Assembly: GCA_004565275.1 (NCBI GenBank)
Contig: SDOX01000121.1
Span: forward strand, 1-64,000
DNA length: 64,000 nt
Direction: 5' to 3'
Origin: Nannochloropsis salina CCMP1776
Taxonomy: Eukaryota; Sar; Eustigmatophyceae; Eustigmatales; Monodopsidaceae
Under the pieces are notes generated by a model. That model made no database searches and was not told the DNA's origin. It worked only from the letters and a program-made list of their open reading frames with translations. Position 1 is the first letter of the stretch, and the number at the start of each line of letters is the position of its first letter. The translations under genes were made by a program, and so were the position numbers. Below, piece by piece: positions 1 through 11,539 of the stretch.

Positions 1-262
1 TAACCCTAACCCTAACCCTAACCCTAACCCTAACCCTAACCCTAACCCTAACCCTAACCCTAACCCTAACCCTAACCCTAACCCTAACCCTAACCCTAAC
101 CCTAACCCTAACCCTAACCCTAACCCTAACCCTAACCCTAACCCTAACCCTAACCCTAACCCTAACCCTAACCCTAACCCTAACCCTAACCCTAACCCTA
201 ACCCTAACCCTAACCCTAACCCTAACCCTAACCCTAACCCTAACCCTAACCCTAACCCTAAC
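1..262. repeat. Telomere, (CCCTAA)n array
   Basis: About 43.7 perfect tandem copies of TAACCC, beginning at the first base and ending at position 262, where unique sequence starts. CCCTAA repeats at the 5' end of the + strand are the C-rich strand of a TTAGGG telomere, so the window begins at a chromosome end. No variant repeats are seen within the array. Confidence 0.98.
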
Positions 263-1190
263 AGATCACTAACGCCCTCATGGGCACACGTCAAGAGAAG
301 ATGCGGGAAGCATGAGAATAAGCAATGCCTCGAGGTTGCTTATGGGCCTCTGACTCGGAGGCCTATAAAATTATCATTGAATAATCCTCGATCCTCGGAG
401 GCAAGGTATGCAGGGAACGCTGGTGTCAAGGCAGGACAGCAATGTATGAAATGTACGCTGCATCACGAGTTTTGGGAAGGTGACACCTTGGATGAGCCAA
501 GATTGAGATTAGTCTATACCCCTTGGTTAGTTTAAACGGAAATTGTCTTTTAGTGAATTTCAGAACCGTTCACGTACGAATGTAGCTTTTACTCCACTTG
601 ACAAGCGACGAACGACGATCGCCGTCCAATCGCTAACGGTCCTGTAGCATGTCGTAGGGGCGTAAGTCCTCATCCTCCAGGGGCCTGAGGCTTCAAGCTC
701 CTCTGCCCGGGCCTTTGAAGAGGTGAGCGAGGGCAAGCAGAAAGATACAAAGGAAAGCAGGCCCTCGACGATGGTCGTCGACCTCCTGTGGGCGTTCCCC
801 TCCTCTTTAAGCCATCGTAATTGGCTAATGATATGAGTTTGATGTTTTAAAAGCGTGAGGATTGTTTCATCGGGTCGTGCATTGCATGAACGGGTTATGT
901 AAGGGCTGGAAAGGGCGGTCCACCTGTCGTCGCCGCCCAAGGCCTCCCTCGTCCTTCTCGAGTCATAGCAGCATGCACGTTCAAGAGGTTGAGACCGACA
1001 ATGACTCGTTTCTAACTCCTGGTGGAGAGTAAGGAATCAAATGCTGTGCTTCTGTTGCCGTAAAACGACGCCGCACACCTTTGTTGCGGAACATGACTCC
1101 CTTGTGTCGTCAACCCACCGATCCTCAACATACAACACATGCCCCCTCACAACGCGCAGAACTTACCGGTAACAGACACATCACATCAAG
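263..1190. other. Unique subtelomeric sequence, no gene recognised
   Basis: About 930 bases between the telomere and the first gene. There are no satellite blocks, telomere variant repeats or recognised mobile elements. A 126-codon minus-strand reading frame (560-940) has no recognisable domain and is not called. The last few hundred bases probably hold the promoter and 5' leader of the gene starting at 1191. A short purine-rich stretch with repeated tcctcgg/cctcgag motifs lies near 325-400. Confidence 0.6.
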
Positions 1191-1677
1191 ATGCGTGTAT
1201 CATTTTGCCTCGTCGCGCTTGTGGCTGCCGTTATCATGTGCCTCTCCTCCGCCTTTGTGCCTCCTACGCCTCGCGTGACCCGCCAGGTAACACAGCAGGT
1301 GTCTCTCTCACCATCTCCGCCTTTTCTATCTCGATAAAATCACGAAGACATTGACGGAATGTCACTGGTGGCGAAGATTTAGTAATGTTACACTTGCTGT
1401 ATCTCCCCAGAATCCCCTTCAAGTCGACAGTTCATGCACCTCTAAACGATGCTCCCTCTGTTCCCCTCCCCACACACATAAGGCTCGCACGGTGCGCAAG
1501 ATGAGTCCCATGGACGTGATGCCGACCGAGAGCATTCAGGTAGCGTCTGACGTGCTGTTGGCAGCCAAGGACACAGACTTTGGCGGGTACACGGGGCCCA
1601 TCGCCGGGCTCATTACCCTCGGCGCTCTCATCCTCGTTTTGGCGCCCCCTCTGACCACTAAGCCCACGGAGGAATAA
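1191..1677 (+). CDS. Small plastid-targeted single-pass membrane protein
   Basis: Start chosen at 1191 because it opens a clear signal peptide (MRVSFCLVALVAAVIMCLS) ending in SSAFVPP, which resembles the A-F motif at the signal/transit junction of bipartite plastid presequences. Exon 1 is 1191-1286, followed by a GT intron. Exon 2 starts most likely at 1483 (an earlier in-frame acceptor at 1411 is possible) and runs to a stop at 1675-1677. The mature part is only about 55 residues: an acidic segment, FGGYTGPIAG, one hydrophobic span (LITLGALILVLAPPL) and a short polar tail. The size and layout resemble nucleus-encoded small photosystem subunits, but I cannot assign a named one. It is the gene closest to the telomere. 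Confidence 0.65.
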
Positions 1678-2510
1678 GTAGGACCCTGAGGCTGATCGGT
1701 GGATGACAGAGGGAACGAGCAGCTGGGCTGTGTTGTTGCGTGATGGCCATCAGATGGAGATTGATACACCTGCAAAAGAGCAACACTAGGAAGTACTGGT
1801 GCATGGTTAGCAGGAGTGTTGAAGCTTTGTATGTCGGTCGTTTGGATTGCTTCCTTTAGAGTCCTGTGTGTGGTGCGTGTGACACCAGTACCGGTGCGGA
1901 GGAAGGATGACTTCGGTGTGCAAAGAGATGAGAGAGACACGGGCATCCTTCCGCGCGACTTGCCCGTCACAGTCTTGGTCCTAGCGCCCCGCGTGGGCAA
2001 ATTAAGGTGTGGGCCCTGGTTACGAAAAGGAAGAAAGTAAAGGCCATGCGCACTAAGACCGATCGGTTCAATCCATCGGCCCTGGTATTGTTCTTTACAC
2101 GCCACCTGAGGCCACTGCCTGCCGTCCACATTTTTCTCTCCCCTCCATCAGCTTTGGAGCTGTGTACTCGTTCGTCCGTATCCTATGTCATTTTCATGCT
2201 TAAATCCTCTCTACCTGTACCCAGCTCCCTCGCCGGAAATGCCAATCAGCTCAAACTCGCCCCACGGGCGTCCGAGGGCGACGAGTGAGAGCGTCCTCGC
2301 CCCCACCAGAGAGGGCGCGGAAACCCCTGACACGACAAACACCCCACTAGGAATACTGACTGTCACCTCGACGCCCTAGAAAGCCCTCGCCCGCGTCAGG
2401 ATATGCACAAGCAAGTCTTTGGGTCCCTCTCTCCTGAGCTCCCCCCTCTCCACGCTTCTTTCACTCTCGTCTCCCGCCCCTCCCTGCCTTTCCCCCGGCC
2501 ATCGCCTCCC
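1678..2510. other. Intergenic between convergent genes
   Basis: This stretch holds the 3' flanks of the small plastid protein (+) and glyoxalase I (-). Overlapping open frames on both strands show no domain, signal peptide or splice-linked continuation. I see no RNA gene or repeat. Confidence 0.5.
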
Positions 2511-3968
2511 TCAGATCGCCAGGCCCCTCCCCACCAGCTCCACCCAGTACCCGTCCGGGTCCTTGGCGAAGGCGAGGCCGCGCATGCTGCCCTCGCTCGG
2601 CTTCTTCTGAAAGGCGACACCCTCGCCCTCCAGCATCGCGCACGCCCCCTCCAGGTCGTCGCAGAGGAAGCCCACGTGCCCGAATCCGCGGGGATCCGTG
2701 TTCCCGTTGTGGTAGCTGAAGCCCTCCTCCTTCTCCGTCCCGTGGTTATGGGTGAGCTCCAGCACGGGCCCCGGGAGCTGCTTCATGACCGCCCTGCCTG
2801 ACTCGTCCGAGGGGTCGACGGAGGCGGGGAGGGAGGCGAGCAAGGAGGGAGGGAGGGAGGCGGGCTGGGCGAGGAAGTAGAGGGAAAAGTCGGAGAAGTG
2901 CTTGATGGCGAGCAGGCGCATCCCGAGGAGGTCGCGATAGAAGCGCAGGCTCTGGCGAGGGTCCTTCACGCGCAGCATGGTCTGGGCGAGGGAGAAGCGG
3001 GGGGCCTCGGGGTCTCGGAAGGCGGCGGCGGATGCGTCGCGAGAGACAATCTCGATCCAGTAGCCTGTGGGAGGTGGAGGGGACCGGTCAAGGAACGGAC
3101 CGAAAGACAAACAGGCGCATACCCGGCCAGAGCGCGCGAGCCTTCTTCCTGTGCACAACCACCAGCCCTTCCACACACATGCGGCCCCCGACCTCCCTCC
3201 TAGGACCTCACCGTCGGGGTCCTTGGCGAAGGCCAGCCCCTTCATCCTTCCCTCGTCCGGCTTCTTCTGGAAGGCCACGCCTCGACGCTCCAGCTCCTTG
3301 CACGCGGCATACACGTCGTCACAGGCCAGAGCAATGTGCCCGAACCCCCGCGGCTCCTCGTTGCCGTCGTGATACTTCAGGTCTGGCTGCGACTCGGTGC
3401 CGTGATTCCTGTCCCGGGGGAGAGAGGATGAGGGGAAAGACGTGCGCAGGTTCTGGCCACGGAGGTCGCATCTTGCCCAGGCAGACCTCTACCTCTGCCC
3501 CTCGCTCTCTTCGTGCATCCCCAATCTCTCACCAGGTGAGCTCGAGCACCGTCCCCTTCATCGACCACAGAACCTTCTCGCTCTCCTTGCTGCCGCTGGG
3601 AGGGAGGGCGGACTTCTCCTCGGGGGAAGGCATGTAGAGGAAGAAGAGGGAGAAGGAGTCGAACTTGTACTCGTGCAGGCGATGAAATCCTAGGACCTGC
3701 GTGAAGACATCGCCCGAGTAAAGGAGAAAGGGAAAGACGAGGAGGGCCATGAGGAGGTTCCGCGAGCATGGCGATGATGAGCCTGGCAAGGGAGGAATGA
3801 CACGGCTCTTGACACAGCAATAACAGGTGAGACGGAGCAAGGACACACCTGTTCGTAAAACGGGAGCGACTTGGCCGGATCCTTGATTCGAAGCATGGTC
3901 TGCTGCCAGGAAAAATTGAAAGGGTTCCCCTTGTTACCCTCGGCAGCCTCCGCAGAAGTAGTGGTCAT
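2511..3968 (-). CDS. GLO1: Two-domain glyoxalase I (lactoylglutathione lyase)
   Basis: Lactoylglutathione lyase, EC 4.4.1.5, isomerises the methylglyoxal-glutathione hemithioacetal to S-lactoylglutathione. Four exons read in frame: 3849-3968, 3533-3696, 3212-3408 and 2511-3064, giving 344 residues, near the usual length of the duplicated yeast-type enzyme. Domain 1 (about residues 25-165) and domain 2 (about 185-344) each carry the four metal-ligand motifs: QTMLR (Gln), LELT (Glu), GFGH (His) and YWIEI or YWVEL (Glu). Both halves also have the KDPDG turn. The second half has a serine/proline loop after LYFLAQPA that looks like lineage-specific padding. Start ATG at 3968 opens MTTTSAEAAEGNKG, with no obvious targeting peptide, so the product is probably cytosolic. 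The gene is divergent from the RUN-domain gene. Confidence 0.93.
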
Positions 3969-4972
3969 GGCACAAGGGGAGCAAGATAGCCTCTTGAATG
4001 CAGGACGGGCGTTTAAGACGAGTGAGCGCCCACTTCGTATAAAAAAAGCTGCGGGGTTTGTATGCAGAGGAAATGGAAAGGAGGGCAATGCAGCCTTCAA
4101 ACAAGGTTCCGTCCAACGCGTCTCCTCCCACTTTACTCAAATTATTGCACTCTCGATTTTTTTTCCATGCTTGATCATGGGTGGTGTCAATGACGTACAA
4201 ACCTGCAGTGAGAGTCTGGCGGATGCTCCCCAGCAGCAAAAAGGAATACAATATAGGCAATGTGGACGCAGCCGATGCAGCGATACGACTGCCTCGTGGC
4301 ATGTAGTAGCACTCTGGGCGCCTGTGACATGTACGCAATGATGTTATGTGATTCCGACATTCTCGCGTATGACAATGCCTTTGCATCCAATTACACATGA
4401 TTGCGTGGATGTGCTTGGAAGTGACTAACGTGGTCATGTCCCGTCGAGCGCGGAGATCAACGCTTGTGTCGTTAGTGCCATGAAGCCACGCACGCGTCCA
4501 TTACGACATTAAAACTTCTTCTTCAGGAGAGAGAATGGCAATCCGATGACTTAAAGTCTTATTTCGTATGAATCGTTCATCTGCTGACAAACATAAATGT
4601 ATGCCTACTTTACTTGGGACTACGTTTTTATTGCCCATCGCTTTCGGAGAGCTGTCTCTCTGCCTTTTTCTCACTCCATCTCGGAGCTACCGTGCTGCCT
4701 TTTTTGATTGCCATGGTCAAACGCGTAGTGCGATGACTTTGAGCTGACCAATATCGCGCATCGAATGTCAAAAGCGCCGAAACGGCGGCTTTTTGGGGCC
4801 GACAACTCGTAACGCCTGTTCTCGTCGTGCTTGCATATTACGTAGAGAAGCTCCCAGGACGCCCTCCGCCTTGACGGTCACGAGGAGGGAAGGAGAGGTA
4901 TGCGCCACTGACACGACTGATGTCGTTTGCTACAGACACAATCTCCCTAGATTCAGATCCTTGCTGCGAGCT
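3969..4972. other. Intergenic, divergent promoter region
   Basis: About 1 kb between the start codons of glyoxalase I (-) and the RUN/RhoGAP/ELMO/TLDc gene (+), presumably carrying both promoters. An in-frame upstream ATG for the latter lies at 4793 and would add 60 residues, so part of this stretch may be coding. No repeats or RNA genes seen. Confidence 0.5.
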
Positions 4973-7900
4973 ATGTCGTGGTTTTTCAGCCACTGGCTCG
5001 GCGGCGGAGGAGACGGGGGAGGAGGTGGAGCTGGCAGTCGACGGGGTGAGATGCGAGGTGCAGGGGAAGCGTTTTCCTCATCCTCCCCGCCAAGCAGCAC
5101 GTCTCAAATAAAAATGGGCGACTACGACCTCCGCACCTGCGTCTCTTCGTCCGGGGGCCTCCTCTCGGGAGGCACGCCGCAGCAGCATGCCCTCGTCCAG
5201 CTCAAGTGCGCCATTCAGGTACGTGGCCCCCGGCCCACCCCCCAGTGAGCGTCTCGTCCATGTTGCCATCCAACTGTATCTTAACCCCCCCTGCAGGCCC
5301 TCCTGAAGGAAAGGTGCCACCCTCCCTTCCAACCCCGGGGCACGCTGTCCTCCTCCATCTCAGCAACCCCTCGAGCCCCCGATCCGGGCGAGGGTGGGTC
5401 TGAAGGGAGCAGAGAGCCCACGCCCGGCCTGGAAGCCGCTGTTGGTGCTCCCAGCACTGGAGATGAAGGGCCTGCACAAGACGGTCTACCTGAGTCTGGA
5501 GTAAGGCATCAGTGCGTGGTCGAGGCACCTCCCTCGGGAGTCGCCGGAGGAGTGGGAACGGAAACCGCTCCTCACGAAGGTGTCAGCTCTGGGAGGACGG
5601 AGGAGGAGGACCCGACTTTATGTAAGCCTGCCGTCTTCCTCTATCTTGAGCTCCGGATGATGCATGACGGTGCCGTTGGAGGCCCCCGGGCAGTGAGCCA
5701 GGCGCCTTGTGCCCTCTCTCGTTCCGATCCGTATGCCAGCTCTCTTCCTGACCAGATTCCCTCCCACCCCGCCGGCGTCACAGGCGCATCGCGCGTGCAC
5801 GAGTGCGAGCAAGACCTCGGCCGGAAGGAGCAGGAGCGGGACGAGGGGGCGAGGGAGGCGGCCTGGCGGGAAAGCCGCCGGGTGATAGGGCCGAGGGGGG
5901 AGGAGGACCCGGCAGTGGCAGCGGTGCTGGAGGCGCTCGAGCAGTGCGTGTTCCTGGGGATGCGCCGCAAGGAGTTCCACGGTGAGAAGGGATAGAGGGA
6001 GGGCCGGTGCGCAGAGACTTGTGTGTGCTGAGATCGGGAGGAGGATAGAGCAGGGGGATGGCATGAGAACCAAGAGGGGAGGAGGCGACTCGAGGCTTCT
6101 CTTGGGGGCGCGTTACTGGCTCACCCCGAGCCTCCCGCTTGCACAGGCGTGCTGCCATTCTGGAAGATGGTGTGGACCGCCGCCACGGGCTGCCTGCAGG
6201 AAGCCGGGAGACAGGCCTCGGTGGTAGGTGGGGGGCAAGGCGGGGAAGGGGGAGGGGGAGGTGGCGAGCGCAGAGTTTTCTCACTCCCCAAATACTGCGT
6301 CCGCAGCACCAGCAGCACAAGCGATCGTCCTTCCGCGACTTCTACGGCGGGCAGCATCACCCTCCCGCGGAAGAGGTGGTGCGGAGGGAGGGAGGGAGGG
6401 AGGGAGGGAGGGAGGGAGGGAGGGAGGGCGGCGGGGCCGCGCGAGGAAGCCACCCCACGCTTGGAGCGCTCGTCTTCACCGCAGCCTTGCCCCCCCCCGC
6501 CCCCTCCCAGGTGCCCCCCGAGTTGGTCGATTTCCACCGCGTCTACGAGGCTGTGCTCGCCTCCCCCGCCGTCAACAACGTCGTGGGTAGGGCCTCCTCT
6601 CGCCCCAGCCCGACCCCCCCGCCGCCTCACCGCCCTTCTCCTCTTGTCCAACAGGTCGCGCGCGGGCGTGGCTGCGGCTCTCCTTGAACGCCCGATGCCT
6701 GGAAACGAGCCTGCGGGCCCTCACGACCCAGCACAAGCACCTGCTGCAGGTGGGCCGGGGAGAAGGGAGGCGGGGGAGGGAAGGGCGGAGGCGGGAGCTG
6801 GGGAGACGCGAAACTCCTTCCCCTGCACTCAACGCGTCGCGCCATGTCCCCCACAGGTCTTCTACGACCCATCCGCCTCCCTCCTCCTATGCCCCGAGGG
6901 GTCCCTCATCCTTTTCGCCCTCGTCTCTACCCTGGAGACCTTCAGCTTCTCCCTCCACCTCAAGCCGGGCCTGGACCGGGAGGTGGCCTACCCGTTCATC
7001 GACTGGGCGGGCGGAGGCCAAAAAGGCGGGGGCGCCGGCACCGGGGGCTCACTGAAGAGAGGGAAGGACAAGAAGGCCGCGCTGGCCCTGAGGGAGAAGG
7101 AGCAGGGAGGGGAGGGCGGGAGGGAGGGAGGGGGGGCGCGGTCTCCCTTCCCCATTCCTGCCTCCCCGCAAACCATGATCCAGTCGCTGGATGGAACGAA
7201 GCTGGAGGACGAGGAGGAGATGAAGCGAATGCGACAAGCCCTTCAACTCAACCCGATGTGAGCAGGGAGGGAAAGAGGAGGGGACCGAGGGAGGGAGAGC
7301 GGAAGGGCTCGAGGGAGGGAAACAGGGGGGGACCGAGGAAGGGAAGGAGGAACACAGATGGCTCACGCCCCCTCCCCGCACCAGGCTGTCCTTCAACGAG
7401 CACGACCGGTCGGGGGACGGCGCGGAGGGCCTGGAGAGGCTCTTGGGCCAGGTGGGGGGAGGGAAAGGAGGGGTGGGAGGGATCGGGGGGGAGGTTCGAG
7501 TCCTCATCCCGCTCTGTTCCCCAGGTCGGCCAGGGCCTGGACCGCCTTCGCCTCACATCCAAGGCGCTGAGAGGATGGGAGGGACATGGAGAGAGCGGAG
7601 CTCAGCACGGTAAAATGCGCGCGGGGGGGCGGGGTTTGGAGGAAGGAGGGAGGAAAAGGTACTGGCACACTGATTATCACCCCCCTGCACGCGGACAGAG
7701 GCGTGGCCGTCGGTGTCGAGGGGAGAGGCCAGGCGCCTATCCGCCTCCAAGGACGCCGAGGGGCCCGTGGAGCGTCTATGGGGGGAGAGCCTGGGTGAGG
7801 ATCGGAGGGAGGGAGGGAGGGAGGGAGAGTGCGGGGGAAAGCCGACGGGAGGGGGTGACAGCGCTTGCACGCCTCTCACGCCTCCATCTCTCTCAGAGCG

Positions 7901-10900
7901 CCTGTGCGCGGACCCTGGCCTCTCCCTCCACGCCCTCCTTGCCCCCGACATGGCTGTGCCCGCCGTCCTGGCGGAGATGATCGACCAGCTCCTCACCGAG
8001 GAGGGGCTCCGCACCAGGTAGGACAAAGGGCGCGTCGGTCGTGAGGGGGGAGCGCGCTCCTCCCGCCGGGGCTGCATTTGCCCGGTTACTTCAGACATGT
8101 CCCTCGCGGCCCCCCTCACCCCGTGCTCGTCCCCCCCCCCTCGCCCTCTCTGCCTCCCTCCCTCCTCAGGTCCCTCTTCGACGCCGAAGTGCCCGAGCCG
8201 GTGACCGTGCTGCACATCCTGGAGCTGGCCAACCGAGGCCACAGGCTGCCCGCCGTCCCCCAAGACGGCAAGGTGAGGGGCGCCGGCTTCCGAGGAGGGG
8301 GCACCCAGCTTACTCACGCCCCTCCTGCTTCCCCTTCCTTCCCCTCGGTGTTGTAGAGCGCTGCCACTCACTTCCAGGCCATCTCCGTGGCCCTCATGGA
8401 GTTTCTCGACGCCCTCCCCGAGCCCCTCCTCGGCTGGCACCTCTACGACGCCGTCGTCCAGGCCGTCACACGCAGGTGCGGCCCTGTCCCCCTGCCCATC
8501 CTCCCCCTCCCTTACCCTTACCCCTCGCCCTCACGCCCCCCTCCCTGTCTCCCCGCCCCCCCCCATCCCCCGCCCCCTCAGAGACCTGATCGAGGACCCC
8601 AGCACGCGGCTCCGCAACCTCCGCCTCCTGCTGGGCGAGATCCCCCCCAGTCACAAGCCCCTGCTCTGCAAGATCACCCTCATGGCCCAACGCCTCCTCC
8701 ACGGTACGTCCTCAACGTCCCTCCATTGCCCCGCGTCTTGGCCCTCACACACTCCCCCTCCCCAGAACCAAGCAACGGTCTGACATCGCAAGTCTTGGCC
8801 GAGGCCTTCGCCCATGGCGTTGTCCGCACGCCCTACCTGCCCCAGGCCCTCTCCAGTCGCCTCGAGATCTCTCGCCTCCTGCAAAACAAGGAGGAGGTCA
8901 TCGTCACGCAGGTCCGCCCCTCCCCATCCCCTGCTCCTCACCCTCATCTATCGGGACTCACTGCCCCCCCTTCCCCCCAGATCCTCTTCGAGCACCGATC
9001 CGATCTTTTCGTGGACCTGGACGCCGAGCAAGAGCGGCACTCGCGCAAGCTGGAGCTGACCTGGGACAACCTGCTGTTGCTCAGGCGGCAGCTAGAGACC
9101 GACCCAACGGCGGAGGAGTGGGGGGCGGAGGGAGAGGGAGAGGGCCCGGGGGAGGGAGGGCGGGAGAGTGTGAAGGAGGAGCTGGCCCGGGCCGTCGCCT
9201 CCCGGCTTGCGGGCGTGGAAGCGGCCTTGAACCGGATCCGCTTCGTCTCCGCCTCCACCGACGACTGGCAGCAGGCCAGCGCCTCGGACCGGCGTCGGCC
9301 CGCGCGCCAAGCCCCCGACTCCCCTCCCTCGCTCGCCGTCTCGGAGACCTCCAGCACCCTCTCCATGGCGGTGGGCGTGCGCCAGGACATTTTGGACGTG
9401 CTCGAGGCCAAGACCGCGGAGGAAGTGGTGCGGTCAGAGGCGGAGGGTCTTACCCCCGCCGCCATCCACTCCCGGCTCCTTCTCTGCGGTTTCCCGCGCG
9501 GGGACCTGAGCGATTTTCGCGCCTCAGGTGCGTGGGAGCCATGGGTCGTTGTGATCCTGCCAGATCCCTCTCGACTCCCACTTTTCCCTTCCCCCTTCCC
9601 GCCCTCCCTCCCGCCCTCCTCTCCTACCCCGTCCCTTCAGGAGGCGGCGTCCTGGGAGTCACTTGCCTCATCTACTTCTTCCAGCACCACCCCAAGGAGG
9701 CCGCTCTCCTCACCTTCAAGTACGCCCGGCGCTCGGGCTTTTGCTTTCCCCGTGTCGTCTCCCGTGTCGTCCGCATGGTCATGGGTGTGCTCCATCTCGG
9801 TCCGTCCCTCCCTCCCTCCCTCCCTCCCTCCCTTTCCCCCCTCCAAGCAAACCTCCCTCCCCTCCCCGCCTCCCCGCTAACGCCCCTCTCTCCCTTCCTC
9901 CCGCCGTCCATAGCCCCCCCCGTGCGGGACGAGCACTTGCTATTGCACTTGTCCCAGGCCTCCTGGTGGCCTCTGCTCTGCGAGGTGAGGCCCGACGCCG
10001 GCAGGGCGCCCCCCGTACGGCTTGTACGCAGACCCTTGGGCAATCTCAGGCGTCGTACACGGCACGCCCCCTCTCCTCCCTTGCTTTTGCCTTGTCTATA
10101 TGTGCGAGCCCACACCATCCCTTCTTCTTTCCTTCCCCCCCTCCCGAACCCCAGCACGAGGCCGTCCCCTCCCTGGTCGCGCTCTCCCTCCTCCTCCTCG
10201 ACTACCTGGCCCGCCACGAGGCCCTCCGCCCCCACGAGGAGGACATCTTCGTCCTGGAGGTCAAGCGCCAGCTCACCTGGGTCCTCAAGCAAGGCCCTCC
10301 CTCCCTGGAGGCCGCCTGGCACCTCTGGCTCTCCGTCCGCCTCGAGAAGCTCCGAGCCTTCGCCCGCGCCGAGAAGGCCCGGGTCTACCACAAGCAGTTC
10401 CCGCAGGAGCTCTCCGCCCTTCCCTCCTTCCCCAACTCCGCGCCCGTCCCACCCACCCCCCCTTCTGAGGCCGTGGCCCGTCTCACCTCCTTCGCCGCCT
10501 CCCCTTCCTCCTCGCCCTCGGCATCCACGGACCATCCCGCGTCCACCCCTTCGGCGCCCGCCCCCTCTCTCGCCCCCCCCCGGCTTCGGGGCGTCCCCTC
10601 CGGCTCGTCCACCATCCTGTCCTCCCTTTCCGCTTCTCAGCTTCTGGCCTTGGAGGGAGCACTGCCCCCTCAGCACCAGGACTACGCCTGGCGGCTTGTG
10701 TACTCGCTGGCAGGGAACGGGGCGAGTTTGACCACTTTCTTCAAGAAGGTAGGTTCAGAGGCTGGGTGCCCGGCGAATTTGCGACTTCTGTTGGGGATCT
10801 TTTGGTGGCAAACGCCTCTTTTGGGTCCCACCTCAACGACCTTTGTCCCGGCTCCGATCGCTCGTCAAGATCCCGCCCCCACTCACTGCCGTTTCTTTCC

Positions 10901-11539
10901 TTTCCATGAGCTCAGGCGAAGGACAAGGAGCCCACGCTTCTGGTGCTCAAGGACATGCAAGGCGGCGTCTTCGGGGGCTTTGCCACGCGGTCTTGGAGCG
11001 CGAAAGGCGAGAGCTACTACGGCGACGGCGAGTCCTTCGTCTGGAGCTTGGTCGGGGAGCCTGGCCCCAAGGGCTCGGGCGAGGCGCCGCTCAGGAAGTA
11101 CGGGTGGAGCACAGAGAACTCCTACTTCCAGCTCTCTACGGCCAAGGACGGGCTGGCCATGGGCGGCGGGGGCTCTTTCGCCCTCTTTGTCGATCCTGAG
11201 CTTCTGAATGGCTCCTCGGGACCCAGCGAGACTTTCTTCTCCTCCGCATTGCACCTCCCGCCCTCCACAGATCTGCCCACCCCCATACCCAACTTGCAGC
11301 CCAGCCAGTCCGTCCCATTCTCCCTACCTGCGCATTCCAGACCGGCAGCAACGCCGGAAGACGCCTGTTTCGAGGTCCTAGACCTGGAATTGTGGTCGCT
11401 GGAGGCGGAGTACATGGCCTCCGTGACCAGTCTGACCAGAGCCGCGACAAGCATGCTGGAGGGAACGGCGGGGAAAAAGGGAATTGCGGAGGAGATGGAG
11501 CAGGCCATTGAGAAGGTAGATAGGGGCCACAATTGGTGA
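4973..11539 (+). CDS. Giant RUN-RhoGAP-ELMO-TLDc multidomain protein
   Basis: One gene of many exons. Examples: 4973-5218, 5297-5981, 6147-6223, 6307-about 6375, then exons to about 7260; further exons follow to 11539. Domain order is read by linking exons in phase. A RUN domain spans about 5.9-7.0 kb, with LEQCVFLG, LPFWKMVW, ARAWLRLSLN and FYDPSASLLL. An EF-hand-like patch NEHDRSGDG lies near 7.4 kb. An OCRL/INPP5B-like RhoGAP domain spans about 7.9-8.9 kb (FLDALPEPLLGWHLYD), and I see no G-x-F-R arginine-finger motif. An ELMO domain spans about 9.45-10.35 kb, with FPRGDLSDFR then GVLGVTCLIYFF. It keeps the Arg that follows Asp-Phe, used for Arf-GAP activity in ELMOD proteins. A TLDc domain spans about 10.6-11.4 kb (YAWRLVYSLAGNGASL, LLVLKD, GVFGGFA, GDGESFVWSL, NGSSGPSETF). 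A role in membrane traffic or small-GTPase control, perhaps with the V-ATPase through TLDc, is inference. Start could be 4793. The last exon may splice at 11516, extending the end to about 11.8 kb. Confidence 0.85.
6383..6428. repeat. (GGGA)n microsatellite in intron
   Basis: About eleven tandem GGGA units just downstream of a 5' splice site in the RUN-domain gene. It is G-quadruplex-prone and belongs to the wider pattern of G-rich intron starts in this window. Confidence 0.85.

Noticed and set aside
560-940. 126-codon minus-strand frame in the subtelomere
   Set aside because: No domain, targeting peptide or splice-linked exons; composition is that of neighbouring non-coding DNA.
9672-10676. 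334-codon minus-strand Gly/Arg-rich frame
   Set aside because: Shadow of the GC-rich ELMO/TLDc coding strand; no domain and opposite to a gene whose exons join in phase.
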